DNA of 56,679 bases from an uncultured Treponema sp. (GTDB lineage: Bacteria > Spirochaetota > Spirochaetia > Treponematales > Treponemataceae), in contig CALCRU010000004.1 in NCBI GenBank assembly GCA_937894335.1, forward strand, positions 1 to 56,679, written 5' to 3'. Positions 6,943 through 16,064 of the stretch are shown piece by piece. A model generated the notes under the pieces. That model saw nothing but the letters and a program-made list of their open reading frames with translations. It was not told the DNA's origin and did not search any database. The number at the start of each line of letters is the position of its first letter. The first letter of the stretch is position 1. A program made the translations under genes and the position numbers.

Positions 6943-9885
6943 ATGAAAAACGAAAAGACTATTGCGCGCACGGTGGGAATTGCGCTCTATATTATTGCGG
7001 CATTATTTTGCATAAGCATTCTGGCAGGATTTTTTGACACAGGCATGGGAGTTGAACCAGAGTCTCCTTTAAGCAAATTTGGCGTCATGCTGTTTTCTGC
7101 CTACGGACTAAGCACCATCCTCATTCCGATTTTTTTACTGATTGCAGGAACATTCTGCTTTTCAGCAAAGTGGACATATCAGAAGGCCACAGGTCTTTTG
7201 GTAAGCGTCATTCCTTTCTTTACGATTGTAATGGCAGAAAAATGGTCACGCAACATAGCCGCCACTGACTACAGCCCCATTGCTTTGGTAAAGATAATTT
7301 CTCTACTGGCAATAGCGCTTCTTCTTGTCATTGCCGAATACCTGATTGCACTTGTCATTGCGGGGAAAATCCACGACTCAAAATCCGAAGATTCTGAAGT
7401 TAAAAAGCCTAAGGAAAAGAAAGAAAAAAAGGAAAAAATCAGACTTCCTAAATTTTCAATTCTAAAAAAGAAGGAAGACTCTGATTCCGATGAAGTCTAC
7501 ACTAATCAATCTGATGTTACGGAAGAAGAAGACCTTGATGCAAAAATAAACGCCTCTGTGGATGCCGAAATAGAAAAAGCAACAGCTCAGGCTGCCTCAT
7601 GGTCACTTACCGAACTGATGAACGAAAACAAGAGGATTTTGGACACTGTTAAGGAAGAAAATTCTTCCCCTCGCAAATTTGAAATTCTTTCCTCTGAGGA
7701 TTCCGATGATGACTTTGACGGAATTCAGATTGAAGATAAAGTTGAACCCGAGCCAGAATTTACCCTGCAGGATGATCAGGTTACGGTCAGCAAAGAAACT
7801 GCGCCTCAGCAGACTGTGGCCCCTGTCGCAAAAGAAACTGCTCCTCAGCAGACTGTGACCCCTGTTGTAAAAGAAACTGCGCCTCAGCAGACTGTGGCCC
7901 CTGTTGCAAAAGAAACTGCGCCTCAGCAGACTGCCGCCCCTGTCGCAAAAGAAACTGCGCCTCAGCAGACTGTGGCTCCGGTTGTAAAAGAGACTGCGCC
8001 TCAGCAGACTGTGGTCCCTGTCGCAAAAGAAACTGCGCCTCAGCAGACACTACCGCCACAAGCCCAAGAGCCTGAACCTGAGCAGGAGCAAGACTGGGAC
8101 TCCTTTGAGATGGAAGACGACGAGGACGACATCATTGCAGATTTTGAAAGGGCCAACATGGAAGCCCAAGAAGAAAAACTAACGCTCATAGATGATGACG
8201 ACGAAGAGGAATACGACATACCCTTTGATGACGAAGACCACAAGGAGCCGCTCCCTTTTAATAAGGGTTCAGGAGTTGAGGAAGAGCCCAAAAACTCCAT
8301 GTTTTCCGCATTAGATTCCGTCTTTGCAAAGATGGATGCCGATGCAAAATCCGAAGTGGAACAGTCTGTTCCTTCCGCAAAAGAAACAGAGGCCGTCATA
8401 AAAAAGACAAACGCTCAGGGCGAAGAAGTCATAATCCGTCCTGATGTTCCCAAGAAACCTCGTCGCGGTGCATACAAAATTTCTACAGAACTCCTTACAG
8501 CCTACGAAGATAATCCCTATTGGGTAATCGACAAGGAAACAGAACAGGCAGCCCAAAGTTTAAAGGCAACCCTAAGCGAATTTAAAATCGAAGCAGAAAT
8601 AACAGGAATCGTAAAGGGTCCTGTTGTAACCATGTTCGAACTCCTTCCTGCATCTGGCGTCAAGTTAAGTAAAATTGTCGCACTGCAGGACAACATAGCC
8701 TTACGCCTTGCCGCAAGTTCAGTCCGCATTGTCGCACCAATCCCCGGAAAGCGTGCTGTGGGTATAGAAGTTCCTAACGCAAAAAGGGCAATCGTTTCTT
8801 TCCGCGAATGTATTGAGCAGAACATACCAGAATGGAAGAAGATGGGAGTGCCTGTCGTTCTAGGTAAAGATATTGAAGGTCGCATTCAGGTAATGGATTT
8901 GGTAAAGACGCCTCACCTTCTTATTGCAGGTTCAACTGGTGCAGGAAAATCCGTCTGTATCAACAACATGATTTTAAGTATTCTTTACAAGCGTAATCCC
9001 AACGATGTAAAGATGATTCTTATTGACCCGAAGATTGTAGAACTTAAACTTTACAACGACATTCCTCATCTGCTTACTCCCGTCATTACTGAACCAAAGA
9101 GAGCAATGCAGTCGCTGCAGTACGCACTTTGCGAAATGGAAAGACGCTATGCACTTTTGGACAGTCTAGGCGTTCGCGACATTTCAAGTTACAACAAGCG
9201 CATTGAAGAAAGAAAAATTGCAACAGAAAAACTTCCTTACCTTGTAATCGTAATTGATGAATTTGCCGACCTTATGGCAACAACAGGCAAACAGCTAGAA
9301 GGAGTTCTTGCTCGTCTTGCCGCAATGAGCCGCGCAGTTGGAATACATCTTGTTCTTGCAACACAGCGACCTTCAATAGATGTCATTACAGGATTAATAA
9401 AGGCAAACATTCCAAGCCGCATTGCATTCATGGTTGCAAGCAAAACAGATAGCCGCATTATCATAGACCAAGTGGGTGCAGAAAAACTTTTGGGCAAGGG
9501 AGATATGCTTTACGCAAGCGCTACAGATCCCTTCCCCGTCCGCATTCAGGGTGCATTTGTTACAGATCAGGAAGTAGAATCCGTTGTAGCAGCAGTAAAG
9601 GAATGGGGCGAACCAGAATACATCGATGACGAAATTTTTGTTGATGATGAAGATGACGAAGGCTCAGACCAGATGTCCCTCTTTACAGAAGGCGGAGAAG
9701 ACCCTCTTTATGAAAAAGCTTTGGACATTGTAGTTCAGGCAGGAAAGGCAAGTGCAAGCTACATTCAGCGCAGACTAAAAATCGGATACAACAGAGCCGC
9801 CCGTCTTGTAGAAGAAATGGAAGAGCGCGGAATTGTTGGACCGGCAAACGGAAGCAAACCTCGCGACATAATCCAAATGCCGTAA
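6943..9885 (+). CDS. ftsK: FtsK/SpoIIIE DNA translocase with a repeat-rich linker
   Basis: 980 aa. The N-terminus has about four membrane segments (residues ~10-150). A very acidic, low-complexity linker (~150-500) contains a 13-residue repeat, K-E-T-A-P-Q-Q-T-V-A-P-V-A, in almost seven copies from residue 284. The motor domain has Walker A G-S-T-G-A-G-K-S (about 662) and Walker B V-I-D-E-F-A-D-L (about 770). The last ~60 residues form the gamma winged helix (Y-I-Q-R-R-L-K-I-G-Y-N-R-A-A-R) that reads polar DNA sequences. FtsK pumps chromosome ends across the division septum and promotes dimer resolution at dif. A good ribosome-binding site (AAGGG) precedes the ATG, and the GH18 gene follows 10 bp downstream. 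Confidence 0.95.
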   Translation: MKNEKTIARTVGIALYIIAALFCISILAGFFDTGMGVEPESPLSKFGVMLFSAYGLSTILIPIFLLIAGTFCFSAKWTYQKATGLLVSVIPFFTIVMAEKWSRNIAATDYSPIALVKIISLLAIALLLVIAEYLIALVIAGKIHDSKSEDSEVKKPKEKKEKKEKIRLPKFSILKKKEDSDSDEVYTNQSDVTEEEDLDAKINASVDAEIEKATAQAASWSLTELMNENKRILDTVKEENSSPRKFEILSSEDSDDDFDGIQIEDKVEPEPEFTLQDDQVTVSKETAPQQTVAPVAKETAPQQTVTPVVKETAPQQTVAPVAKETAPQQTAAPVAKETAPQQTVAPVVKETAPQQTVVPVAKETAPQQTLPPQAQEPEPEQEQDWDSFEMEDDEDDIIADFERANMEAQEEKLTLIDDDDEEEYDIPFDDEDHKEPLPFNKGSGVEEEPKNSMFSALDSVFAKMDADAKSEVEQSVPSAKETEAVIKKTNAQGEEVIIRPDVPKKPRRGAYKISTELLTAYEDNPYWVIDKETEQAAQSLKATLSEFKIEAEITGIVKGPVVTMFELLPASGVKLSKIVALQDNIALRLAASSVRIVAPIPGKRAVGIEVPNAKRAIVSFRECIEQNIPEWKKMGVPVVLGKDIEGRIQVMDLVKTPHLLIAGSTGAGKSVCINNMILSILYKRNPNDVKMILIDPKIVELKLYNDIPHLLTPVITEPKRAMQSLQYALCEMERRYALLDSLGVRDISSYNKRIEERKIATEKLPYLVIVIDEFADLMATTGKQLEGVLARLAAMSRAVGIHLVLATQRPSIDVITGLIKANIPSRIAFMVASKTDSRIIIDQVGAEKLLGKGDMLYASATDPFPVRIQGAFVTDQEVESVVAAVKEWGEPEYIDDEIFVDDEDDEGSDQMSLFTEGGEDPLYEKALDIVVQAGKASASYIQRRLKIGYNRAARLVEEMEERGIVGPANGSKPRDIIQMP
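7792..8049 (+). repeat. 39-bp in-frame tandem repeat, ~6.6 copies, within ftsK
   Basis: The unit begins AAAGAAACTGCGCCTCAGCA and recurs with 39-bp spacing at 7792, 7831, 7870, 7909, 7948, 7987 and 8026. Copies differ at only a few positions, mostly synonymous or Val/Ala/Thr changes. It encodes 13 residues each and sits in the disordered linker between membrane and motor domains. The low divergence suggests recent expansion and possible length variation between strains. Confidence 0.9.
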
Positions 9886-9895
9886 AGGAGTTTAT

Positions 9896-11020
9896 ATGAA
9901 TGTAAAAAAGATTTCTGTTGTATCAGCAGTTTTTATTCTGTGCCTTATGATTGCAGGCATTGTCTGTGCATCAGGTGAAAAAAAAATTCGTGCGGCAGAC
10001 CAGGAAGAAGAGTCTGAGTTTATAATAGAATCGGTAAGCGAAACAATTAATCCAGTAGTACCAGCACCCCAAGCAGCCCTTACCACAACTGGCAGTTCCA
10101 ATGCAGCATACATCCACGAGCTTCCCGTTGGAGACACTGCATCTTTTCATGAAGTATGGGGTTATGTTATGGCAGGACGAGAAGGCGAATTTGATTCCTC
10201 CATGCCCATTACAGACCTGTGCCTCTTTAGCGCAGATGTAAATACATATGGCGAACTTTCTACAATTCCTGATCCAAGCAAGATAAAAAATTACAAGGGA
10301 AGAATTCATCTTGTCATAACTTGCGAGGGTCGCTCCCTTACACACTTTGCACTTGACCCCCAGTATCCCGTAAGAAAAAAACTTATTGCCGACATTGTAA
10401 AGGCATCTAAAAAATTCGACGGAATACAGATTGACTTTGAAACAATTCCTGCCAGAGACGCTGCAAACTTCCGCTCTTTTTTAGGAGATGTGCGTAACGG
10501 AATTGGAAGAGACAAATGGTTTTCTGTTGCAGTTCCAGCACGCATCAGAGAAATAAGCGATGACATATTCAACTACAGGCTTATCACTCCTCTTGCCGAC
10601 AGGCTTATAATAATGGCTTACGATGAGCATTGGTCAGGCAGTTCTCCCGGTTCAATAGCAAGCATTGACTGGTGCGAAAAAGTTGCCCAATATGCGTCTT
10701 CTGTAATACCCCAGAAAAAACTTGTAATGGGCCTTCCCTTCTACGGGCGCACATGGCAAAGTCCGTCCAACGCTTCTGCATGGTACTACAGCGGCATAAA
10801 CAGAATCATGAACGAAAACAATGTTCACTCCATACAAAGAGACAATACAGTTCCTTATTTTTCATTCGAGACAACTGTTACTGTAACGGGATATTTTGAA
10901 GACACGATTTCTCTTGTTACCCGATGCAGAATGTATCAATCCATGGATGTGAGGAAAATTGCATTCTGGAGAATTGGACAGGAAGACCACTCTTTCTGGA
11001 ACTATCTTACGCTTGACTGA
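9896..11020 (+). CDS. Exported glycoside hydrolase family 18 protein
   Basis: 374 aa with an N-terminal signal or membrane-anchor segment (residues ~5-28), a short linker (~30-75) and a GH18 barrel. The catalytic signature F-D-G-I-Q-I-D-F-E carries the DGxxxDxE pattern with the acid Glu. A later L-V-M-G-L-P-F-Y-G-R-T-W strand is typical of the YaaH/SleL-like branch, which acts on N-acetylglucosamine-containing glycans such as peptidoglycan or chitin. No LysM domain is seen. It follows ftsK by 10 bp with an AAAGGAG ribosome-binding site, so it probably shares that transcript; a cell-wall role at division would fit but is inference. The 3' end overlaps the convergent esterase/deaminase gene by 19 bp. 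Confidence 0.85.
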   Translation: MNVKKISVVSAVFILCLMIAGIVCASGEKKIRAADQEEESEFIIESVSETINPVVPAPQAALTTTGSSNAAYIHELPVGDTASFHEVWGYVMAGREGEFDSSMPITDLCLFSADVNTYGELSTIPDPSKIKNYKGRIHLVITCEGRSLTHFALDPQYPVRKKLIADIVKASKKFDGIQIDFETIPARDAANFRSFLGDVRNGIGRDKWFSVAVPARIREISDDIFNYRLITPLADRLIIMAYDEHWSGSSPGSIASIDWCEKVAQYASSVIPQKKLVMGLPFYGRTWQSPSNASAWYYSGINRIMNENNVHSIQRDNTVPYFSFETTVTVTGYFEDTISLVTRCRMYQSMDVRKIAFWRIGQEDHSFWNYLTLD

Positions 11021-12531
11021 CCAACCTGTTCTTCGGGCTTAAAGCTTTCTGGCAAAAGTTCTTCCAGAGTTTTAATTTTAAAGTCATCCGCAGTTTTTGC
11101 CATTATGACAAGAAAATCTCTTGAGCAGAATTCAACCATCACCTGACGGCACACACCGCAAGGCGTACAGTAGTCCACAGGCTTTCCATTTGGACCACCG
11201 GCAATGGCTATGGCTTTAAAGTTTCTTCTACCCTCGCTAACGGCTTTAAAAAATGCAGTGCGCTCGGCACAGTTTGAAGGACCAAAGGCAACATTTTCTA
11301 TATTGCATCCTGTAAAAATCTTTCCGTCATCAGCAAGAAGGGCCGCTCCAACAGTGTAGTTTGAATAGGGCGAATAAGAATAAGAAAGCATGTCCAGAGC
11401 TTTTTGCGCCAGCTCACGAAGAGGAATAGAATCTGTCTGGGAAGTTACAACTCTTCCGTCTGCAATCAGTTTTCTTATGTGGGCGGTAAATTCTTTTGCA
11501 CACCGCATTTGAGTTGCTTCAGAGGGATGACTGTCTGCACCAAAACCTTCCTGGGCTGTCTGTGCTGCAAAGGCGTAAGTGCTTATATTTTTGTCGCCAG
11601 TCTGCACAGAGTATGACTGGGCCGCCTTATGCATAAAAGGAACAAGCCTCTGTCCTCCCGTCATAATTCCTAACGCAAGAAGAATGTGGCTCTCAGGATT
11701 ATGGGAACGAACCTGCTTAATGAAGTCAACATAATGCGAAACATATTCTTCCTGCTTTGAAGAATCGTCTCTGGTATAACTGTCATCATTTGTGCCAAGA
11801 TTAGTTACCACAAGCTGAGGTCTGAACAAAGAAAAATTCCAGAGTCTTTCTTTAAACATGTCTGTGTTCCATGAAAAGCAGAATTTTTCGTAATAATCTG
11901 GAACCAACTGCACTGGATTATGGTCGCCTGTATCTGTCCAGCCGGAGACAACTCCAAATCCACTAAAGCCAACAATGCTCCAGTCAGCATCGAGGGCTTT
12001 TGCAGTAAGGTATGCATAGGCTTTTGTCGCATCTTCTGTCTGAGTTGTAAAAAGTTCAGAGGCGCTTTTTCCTTCTACACCGTAACCGCATGTAATGCTG
12101 TCGCCAATAAATTCAATTTTAAACGGCTTTTCTTTTGTGGGAACAAGAACTGCGTCATCACTTGCATTTACTGTTTTTATTGCCATGTAAGACTGGGAAG
12201 ATTCCGTAAGCTTTATAAATGTTATTACAGCATTTTTTTTCTGGCTTCCGCTAAAGACAGTTACAGTTTTTTCTTCTTCATCCATAGAGCCTGTAATTGT
12301 TCGCTTACCGTCAACATAAATTGCATAGCGAGCAAGGTTCATGTTAAGGCTGCCGTCTTGTCCCCTTGAAGTACGAGATGTACAGTCACCTAGAAGCGTA
12401 AAGGAAAGTTCACTAGTGCTTACGCTAAATTCTATTCCGCTTGCAGAATGAATAAGCCAAAGGCAGTCCTTTTCCTGCAGGGTGCGGCCAAAAATCTTAA
12501 CATGTTCTTTTGTTGCAAAAATGCTTTTCAT
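11002..12531 (-). CDS. CE2-like SGNH esterase fused to cytidine deaminase
   Basis: 509 aa and clearly two enzymes. Residues 1-130 form a beta-rich N-terminal domain as in carbohydrate esterase family 2. Residues ~135-355 are an SGNH hydrolase with F-I-G-D-S-I-T-C-G-Y (Ser145), L-G-T-N-D-D (Asn248) and D-S-H-P (Asp333, His335). Residues ~368-500 are a complete cytidine deaminase: G-C-N-I-E-N, N-C-A-E-R (Cys421, catalytic Glu423) and P-C-G-V-C-R-Q (Cys458, Cys461). No internal start codon suits a separate deaminase. There is no signal peptide, so the esterase half is probably cytosolic and may deacetylate imported sugars. The start carries a near-leaderless promoter. Both halves look catalytically intact; why they are joined is unknown. 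Confidence 0.85.
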   Translation of the reverse strand: MKSIFATKEHVKIFGRTLQEKDCLWLIHSASGIEFSVSTSELSFTLLGDCTSRTSRGQDGSLNMNLARYAIYVDGKRTITGSMDEEEKTVTVFSGSQKKNAVITFIKLTESSQSYMAIKTVNASDDAVLVPTKEKPFKIEFIGDSITCGYGVEGKSASELFTTQTEDATKAYAYLTAKALDADWSIVGFSGFGVVSGWTDTGDHNPVQLVPDYYEKFCFSWNTDMFKERLWNFSLFRPQLVVTNLGTNDDSYTRDDSSKQEEYVSHYVDFIKQVRSHNPESHILLALGIMTGGQRLVPFMHKAAQSYSVQTGDKNISTYAFAAQTAQEGFGADSHPSEATQMRCAKEFTAHIRKLIADGRVVTSQTDSIPLRELAQKALDMLSYSYSPYSNYTVGAALLADDGKIFTGCNIENVAFGPSNCAERTAFFKAVSEGRRNFKAIAIAGGPNGKPVDYCTPCGVCRQVMVEFCSRDFLVIMAKTADDFKIKTLEELLPESFKPEEQVGQSSVR

Positions 12532-12538
12532 ATTTTAA

Positions 12539-12567
12539 ATGATACAGAGTTACCGTTTTTTGTGCAA
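12539..12567 (-). promoter_or_regulatory. Near-leaderless promoter of the esterase/deaminase gene
   Basis: On the minus strand, TTGCAC (12567-12562), 17 bp and TATCAT (12544-12539) end 7 nt before the ATG at 12531. No Shine-Dalgarno sequence is visible. Confidence 0.55.
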
Positions 12568-12577
12568 TTACCAAAAC

Positions 12578-13810
12578 TCATTCTTCTGCTTTTACAACGC
12601 TGTACCAAGGAATATAAAAAAGTCCCTGATGAAGTTTTATTATTACAGCGTTTCCTGTAGAAAGATTTTCATACAGCGATTTTCCTACAGATATTTCCTT
12701 ATGCTCAGCGGAATCGTCAATCCAAGGAAAAACATCAATGTAGTAATCCGTGTGTTTTCCTTCTACAATGTGCATATCCGAAACAGTCGCCTCGTAAACT
12801 TCTGATTTTGAAAAGTCAAACATGATGTCGGCATCAATAGTAAGTCCAAATCCGTAAAAATATAAAATTACAAAAAGGCTAAGGATTGTAAGCAGTTTTG
12901 TAGAAAGCTTACTCATAGAAGGTTCGTTTTTTTCTGCATCACAGGAACACAGCCAGTAAAGTCCCATAACTAGAAGCGTCACCAAAGCGGATGTAAAAAT
13001 CATTCTTGGAATGCTGTATATTTGGTCAAGCAGAGAAATGCCTATTAAAGCCAGACTTATACTACACCACATAAAGGCTGAATAGAGGCTTGGATTTACA
13101 TCTGTTTCCTTTACATTAAGCCTGAATGCTCCTTTTGAAAACTTCATTACAAGAAGCATAACAAGGGGATAAGCGGCACACACAATCAGGGCTGCACGCA
13201 TGTAAGTTTTTCCTGCAAAAGTGCTTGCAAAAAGCATTACTGCAATGGCAATGCCCGTCCAGTTTAAAATTTTTGCAACAAGATGAATTCTTTTGAACAG
13301 TGCTTCTTTTTTTTCGTCAGACAGTTCGCTGTGGGCTTCGGAAAATTCTCTGACGGAACCTGTTACTTCCTTTGCATACTGATTTTCTGCATGCAGATCA
13401 AGCCATTCGTTCAACAGCTGCAAATGTTCAAATTCTATCGGCACCTTTATTTTCTTTGTGCAATCCATTCCACCCTTCTGCGTTTTGTAGGAAATGTTAA
13501 TGCCGTCCGTGTAGGTATAAAATGACTCTAATGCAAAGAGTGAAACTTTTATGGGCCTTGCAAATCCGTAGGAAAATTCAATTCCAGTTTCATCGTCAAA
13601 AGAGCAGTAACCAAAAAAAGCTTGCAAAATCGACAGAACAGAAATGACTGCAAATGCTATAAAAAGTGGTAGCATAATTACCCATGTTACCGAAGACGAG
13701 GGACACTTTAGCAGAAAGTAAATGAATCCAGCTGCAAAACCGCCTGTAAGCACAAGGGCAAACACAATCGTCATGATTTTTCGCGATTTGGAAAAAGTCA
13801 GTTTTGTCAT
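12578..13810 (-). CDS. Membrane protein of unknown function
   Basis: 410 aa that I do not recognise. The N-terminus has two hydrophobic segments (about residues 13-33 and 42-65). A soluble stretch follows (~70-165, including aromatic- and charge-rich sequence that could be a PH-like membrane-associated domain). A second membrane region lies at ~175-320, and the C-terminal ~80 residues look soluble and extracytoplasmic. No catalytic motif is visible. It is divergent from the PFL-family gene, with only 52 bp between the two start codons, and both starts have leaderless-type promoters that interlock in that gap. It may share a transcript with the downstream esterase/deaminase gene, although that gene has its own promoter signal inside the 3' gap. 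Confidence 0.7.
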   Translation of the reverse strand: MTKLTFSKSRKIMTIVFALVLTGGFAAGFIYFLLKCPSSSVTWVIMLPLFIAFAVISVLSILQAFFGYCSFDDETGIEFSYGFARPIKVSLFALESFYTYTDGINISYKTQKGGMDCTKKIKVPIEFEHLQLLNEWLDLHAENQYAKEVTGSVREFSEAHSELSDEKKEALFKRIHLVAKILNWTGIAIAVMLFASTFAGKTYMRAALIVCAAYPLVMLLVMKFSKGAFRLNVKETDVNPSLYSAFMWCSISLALIGISLLDQIYSIPRMIFTSALVTLLVMGLYWLCSCDAEKNEPSMSKLSTKLLTILSLFVILYFYGFGLTIDADIMFDFSKSEVYEATVSDMHIVEGKHTDYYIDVFPWIDDSAEHKEISVGKSLYENLSTGNAVIIKLHQGLFYIPWYSVVKAEE

Positions 13811-13816
13811 GCTTAG

Positions 13817-13845
13817 ATTTTATGATATTGCGATATTTTACGCAA
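13817..13845 (-). promoter_or_regulatory. Leaderless promoter of the membrane-protein gene
   Basis: On the minus strand, TTGCGT (13845-13840), 17 bp and TAAAAT (13822-13817) end 6 nt before the ATG at 13810. It physically interlocks with the divergent promoter at 13828-13856. Confidence 0.65.
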
Positions 13846-13856
13846 TCGGATAGAAT
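13828..13856 (+). promoter_or_regulatory. Leaderless promoter of the PFL-family gene
   Basis: TTGCGA (13828-13833), 17 bp and TAGAAT (13851-13856) end 6 nt before the ATG at 13863. The two divergent promoters share 18 bp, so both can hardly be occupied by polymerase at once. Confidence 0.65.
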
Positions 13857-13862
13857 AAAGCC

Positions 13863-15224
13863 ATGATTTTTTCACCGGTAGAAATTCAGGAAACAGTTAA
13901 CATGTTCATGCGCCACAAACTTGATGTGCGCGCAATTACAATGGGTATCTCTCTTAGGGATTGTGCCTGCGAAGACGGCAAAAAAAGTCGCCAGAAGATG
14001 TACGACAAAATAATGAAGCGTGCAGGAAATCTTGTAAAAGTCGGTCAGGATATAGAAAAGGAATTTGGAGTTCCCATCATCAACAAGAGAATTTCTGTTA
14101 CGCCTATAAGCATGGTTGCAGAACCCAGTGGCGAAGATTCCTATGTGGAATGGGCCGTTACTCTGGATAAAATTGCAAAAGAACTTGGCATAGATTTTGT
14201 AGGCGGATTCTCTGCTCTTGTTCAGAAGGGAATTACCCCAGGCGACCTAACGCTTATCAAATCCATACCTGAAGCCCTCCGCGTAACAGAGCGCGTTTGT
14301 TCTTCAGTTAATGTTGGAACTACAAAAAGCGGAATCAACATGAATGCCGTAAAGCTAATGGGTGAGATTATAAAGGAAACTGCGGAAGTTTCAAAAGACT
14401 GTCCCATCAACGGATGCGCAAAGTTGGTCGTGTTTACAAACGCCCCAGAAGACAATCCCTTTATGGCTGGTGCATTTCACGGTCCCGGAGAAGGAGACGC
14501 CGTAATTAATGTAGGTGTTTCTGGTCCGGGCGTAATTCTTGCAGCTGCAAAGGAATTTAAAGGCAGACCAATAAACGAACTTGCAGACGGAATAAAGAAA
14601 ATTGCATTTAAGATAACCCGCATGGGTCAGCTTGTAGGCGTGGAAGCCGCAAACCGTTTGGGCGTGGACTTTGGCATACTGGATCTTTCACTGGCACCAA
14701 CTCCGGCAGTGGGCGATTCCGTTGCACGCATTCTTGAAGAAATTGGTCTTGAAGGTGCAGGCGCTCCTGGAACAACAGCAGCACTAGCCATGCTTACCGA
14801 CATGGTAAAGAAAGGCGGCGTAATGGCAAGTACAAATGTTGGCGGACTAAGCGGTGCATTCATTCCCGTAAGCGAAGACGAAGGCATGATTAACGCGGTA
14901 AAGCAGCATTCCATCACTCTTGAAAAACTTGAGGCAATGACATGCGTCTGTTCCGTAGGTTTGGACATGATTGCAATTCCTGGCGACACTCCTGCCACAA
15001 CCATAAGCGGAATCATGGCGGACGAAATGGCAATAGGCATGGTAAACAACAAGACCACTGCTGTAAGGCTTATCCCGGCTCCAGGCAAAAAGGCAGGAGA
15101 ATGGGTTGAGTTTGGCGGACTTTTAGGCGGTGCTCCAGTAATGGATGTAAACACATTCAGTTGTGCAGACTTTATAAACCGCGGCGGAAAAATTCCTGCA
15201 CCAATTCATTCGTTCAGAAACTAA
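13863..15224 (+). CDS. PFL/UPF0210 (DUF711) family protein
   Basis: 453 aa, full length for this family, which is widespread in anaerobes and resembles a pyruvate-formate-lyase-like barrel without being a glycyl-radical enzyme. Recognisable stretches are the N-terminal E-T-V-N-M-F-M, D-V-R-A-I-T-M-G-I-S-L-R-D-C and several glycine-rich turns, such as G-G-F-S-A-L-V-Q-K-G and the D-F-G-I-L-D-L-S-L-A-P-T-P motif. The biochemical function is not established to my knowledge. In many genomes an ACT-domain protein (UPF0237) sits next to this gene; none is present here. The acetyltransferase gene begins immediately after the stop codon, so the two are coupled. Confidence 0.88.
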   Translation: MIFSPVEIQETVNMFMRHKLDVRAITMGISLRDCACEDGKKSRQKMYDKIMKRAGNLVKVGQDIEKEFGVPIINKRISVTPISMVAEPSGEDSYVEWAVTLDKIAKELGIDFVGGFSALVQKGITPGDLTLIKSIPEALRVTERVCSSVNVGTTKSGINMNAVKLMGEIIKETAEVSKDCPINGCAKLVVFTNAPEDNPFMAGAFHGPGEGDAVINVGVSGPGVILAAAKEFKGRPINELADGIKKIAFKITRMGQLVGVEAANRLGVDFGILDLSLAPTPAVGDSVARILEEIGLEGAGAPGTTAALAMLTDMVKKGGVMASTNVGGLSGAFIPVSEDEGMINAVKQHSITLEKLEAMTCVCSVGLDMIAIPGDTPATTISGIMADEMAIGMVNNKTTAVRLIPAPGKKAGEWVEFGGLLGGAPVMDVNTFSCADFINRGGKIPAPIHSFRN

Positions 15225-16064
15225 GTGTACCAGCTTGCTGTTGTAAACGCAAAAGACAACCCCCTGCTGTTTGAAACGGCATACAACTTTCTCTTACCCA
15301 AAGAGGAATTTTTCTGTTCACTCATGCACAAGGTGGTTCAGCATGACAGAAACCTTTATGTCGTGCTAAACGGTTCTCTTGTGGTGAGCGTATTTTTTTA
15401 CAACGGCTCAACTGTCTTACCCTGCATTGTTTCCTGTCCTCAACTGGAAGACATAATAAGTTGTCTGTCCCTCTTCTTTAAAGACGCAGACATTTTTTGT
15501 GTTTCGGGAGAAGAGTCTTCCGTAGAGTTTTTTAAGAAGGCAGTAAAAAAAAGCCAGCACATCCTTCCTGACGAAGAAAGAAATTATATTCTAATGAAAA
15601 GCGAGTCCTGCCCCACCCAAGCAGTTACTGCGCGATTTGCACAAAAATCTGATGAAGAAAAAATTTTTGAAATGCATGTAAATTTTTTATGCGAAGAAGT
15701 TCTTCCCCAGTGGAAAAAAGAATCAGTTAAAGACATTATTCCCAGCGAACGGGTTTCGGTAAGCCGTGCAATAGAAGATTCAAAGATAATGGTTCTTGAA
15801 AACGATGGACACATTGTTTCAAAGGCCCAGATTACGGCTTCTACAAATAACTTTATTCTTTTAGGCGGAGTGTATACAGATCTGTCGGAACGAAACAAAG
15901 GCTTTGCAAAAAAGATAATTCTTTATGGAATAAATCATGCTTTTGAGCAAAATAAAAAGGCAGTCCTCTTTGTAGAAAATACAAACAGGATTGCCTTTAA
16001 ATGCTACAGCAGTGCAGGCTTTGTTCCCTTTGGAAAGCACAGCATTTTATACTACCGTAAATAG
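15225..16064 (+). CDS. GNAT-family N-acetyltransferase
   Basis: 279 aa from a GTG that directly follows the TAA of the PFL-family gene, which implies translational coupling. The C-terminal half (about 135-279) is a GNAT fold. It has the acetyl-CoA-binding strand-loop-helix around L-G-G-V-Y-T-D-L-S-E-R-N-K-G-F-A-K-K and the closing N-R-I-A-F-K-C-Y-S-S-A-G-F-V-P strand-helix. The N-terminal half may be a degenerate second GNAT domain; its sequence shows no clear motif. The substrate is unknown. The 3' end overlaps proB on the other strand by 18 bp. A later start is possible, but the N-terminal half has normal composition, so I keep the GTG. Confidence 0.75.
   Translation: MYQLAVVNAKDNPLLFETAYNFLLPKEEFFCSLMHKVVQHDRNLYVVLNGSLVVSVFFYNGSTVLPCIVSCPQLEDIISCLSLFFKDADIFCVSGEESSVEFFKKAVKKSQHILPDEERNYILMKSESCPTQAVTARFAQKSDEEKIFEMHVNFLCEEVLPQWKKESVKDIIPSERVSVSRAIEDSKIMVLENDGHIVSKAQITASTNNFILLGGVYTDLSERNKGFAKKIILYGINHAFEQNKKAVLFVENTNRIAFKCYSSAGFVPFGKHSILYYRK

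Noticed and set aside
7792..8049. Regular direct repeats that could suggest a CRISPR array
   Set aside because: The units are contiguous without unique spacers and are translated as part of ftsK.
7787..8059. 90-codon open frame on the minus strand across the ftsK repeat
   Set aside because: It exists only because the 39-bp repeat is open in more than one frame; no ribosome-binding site, and ftsK is certain.
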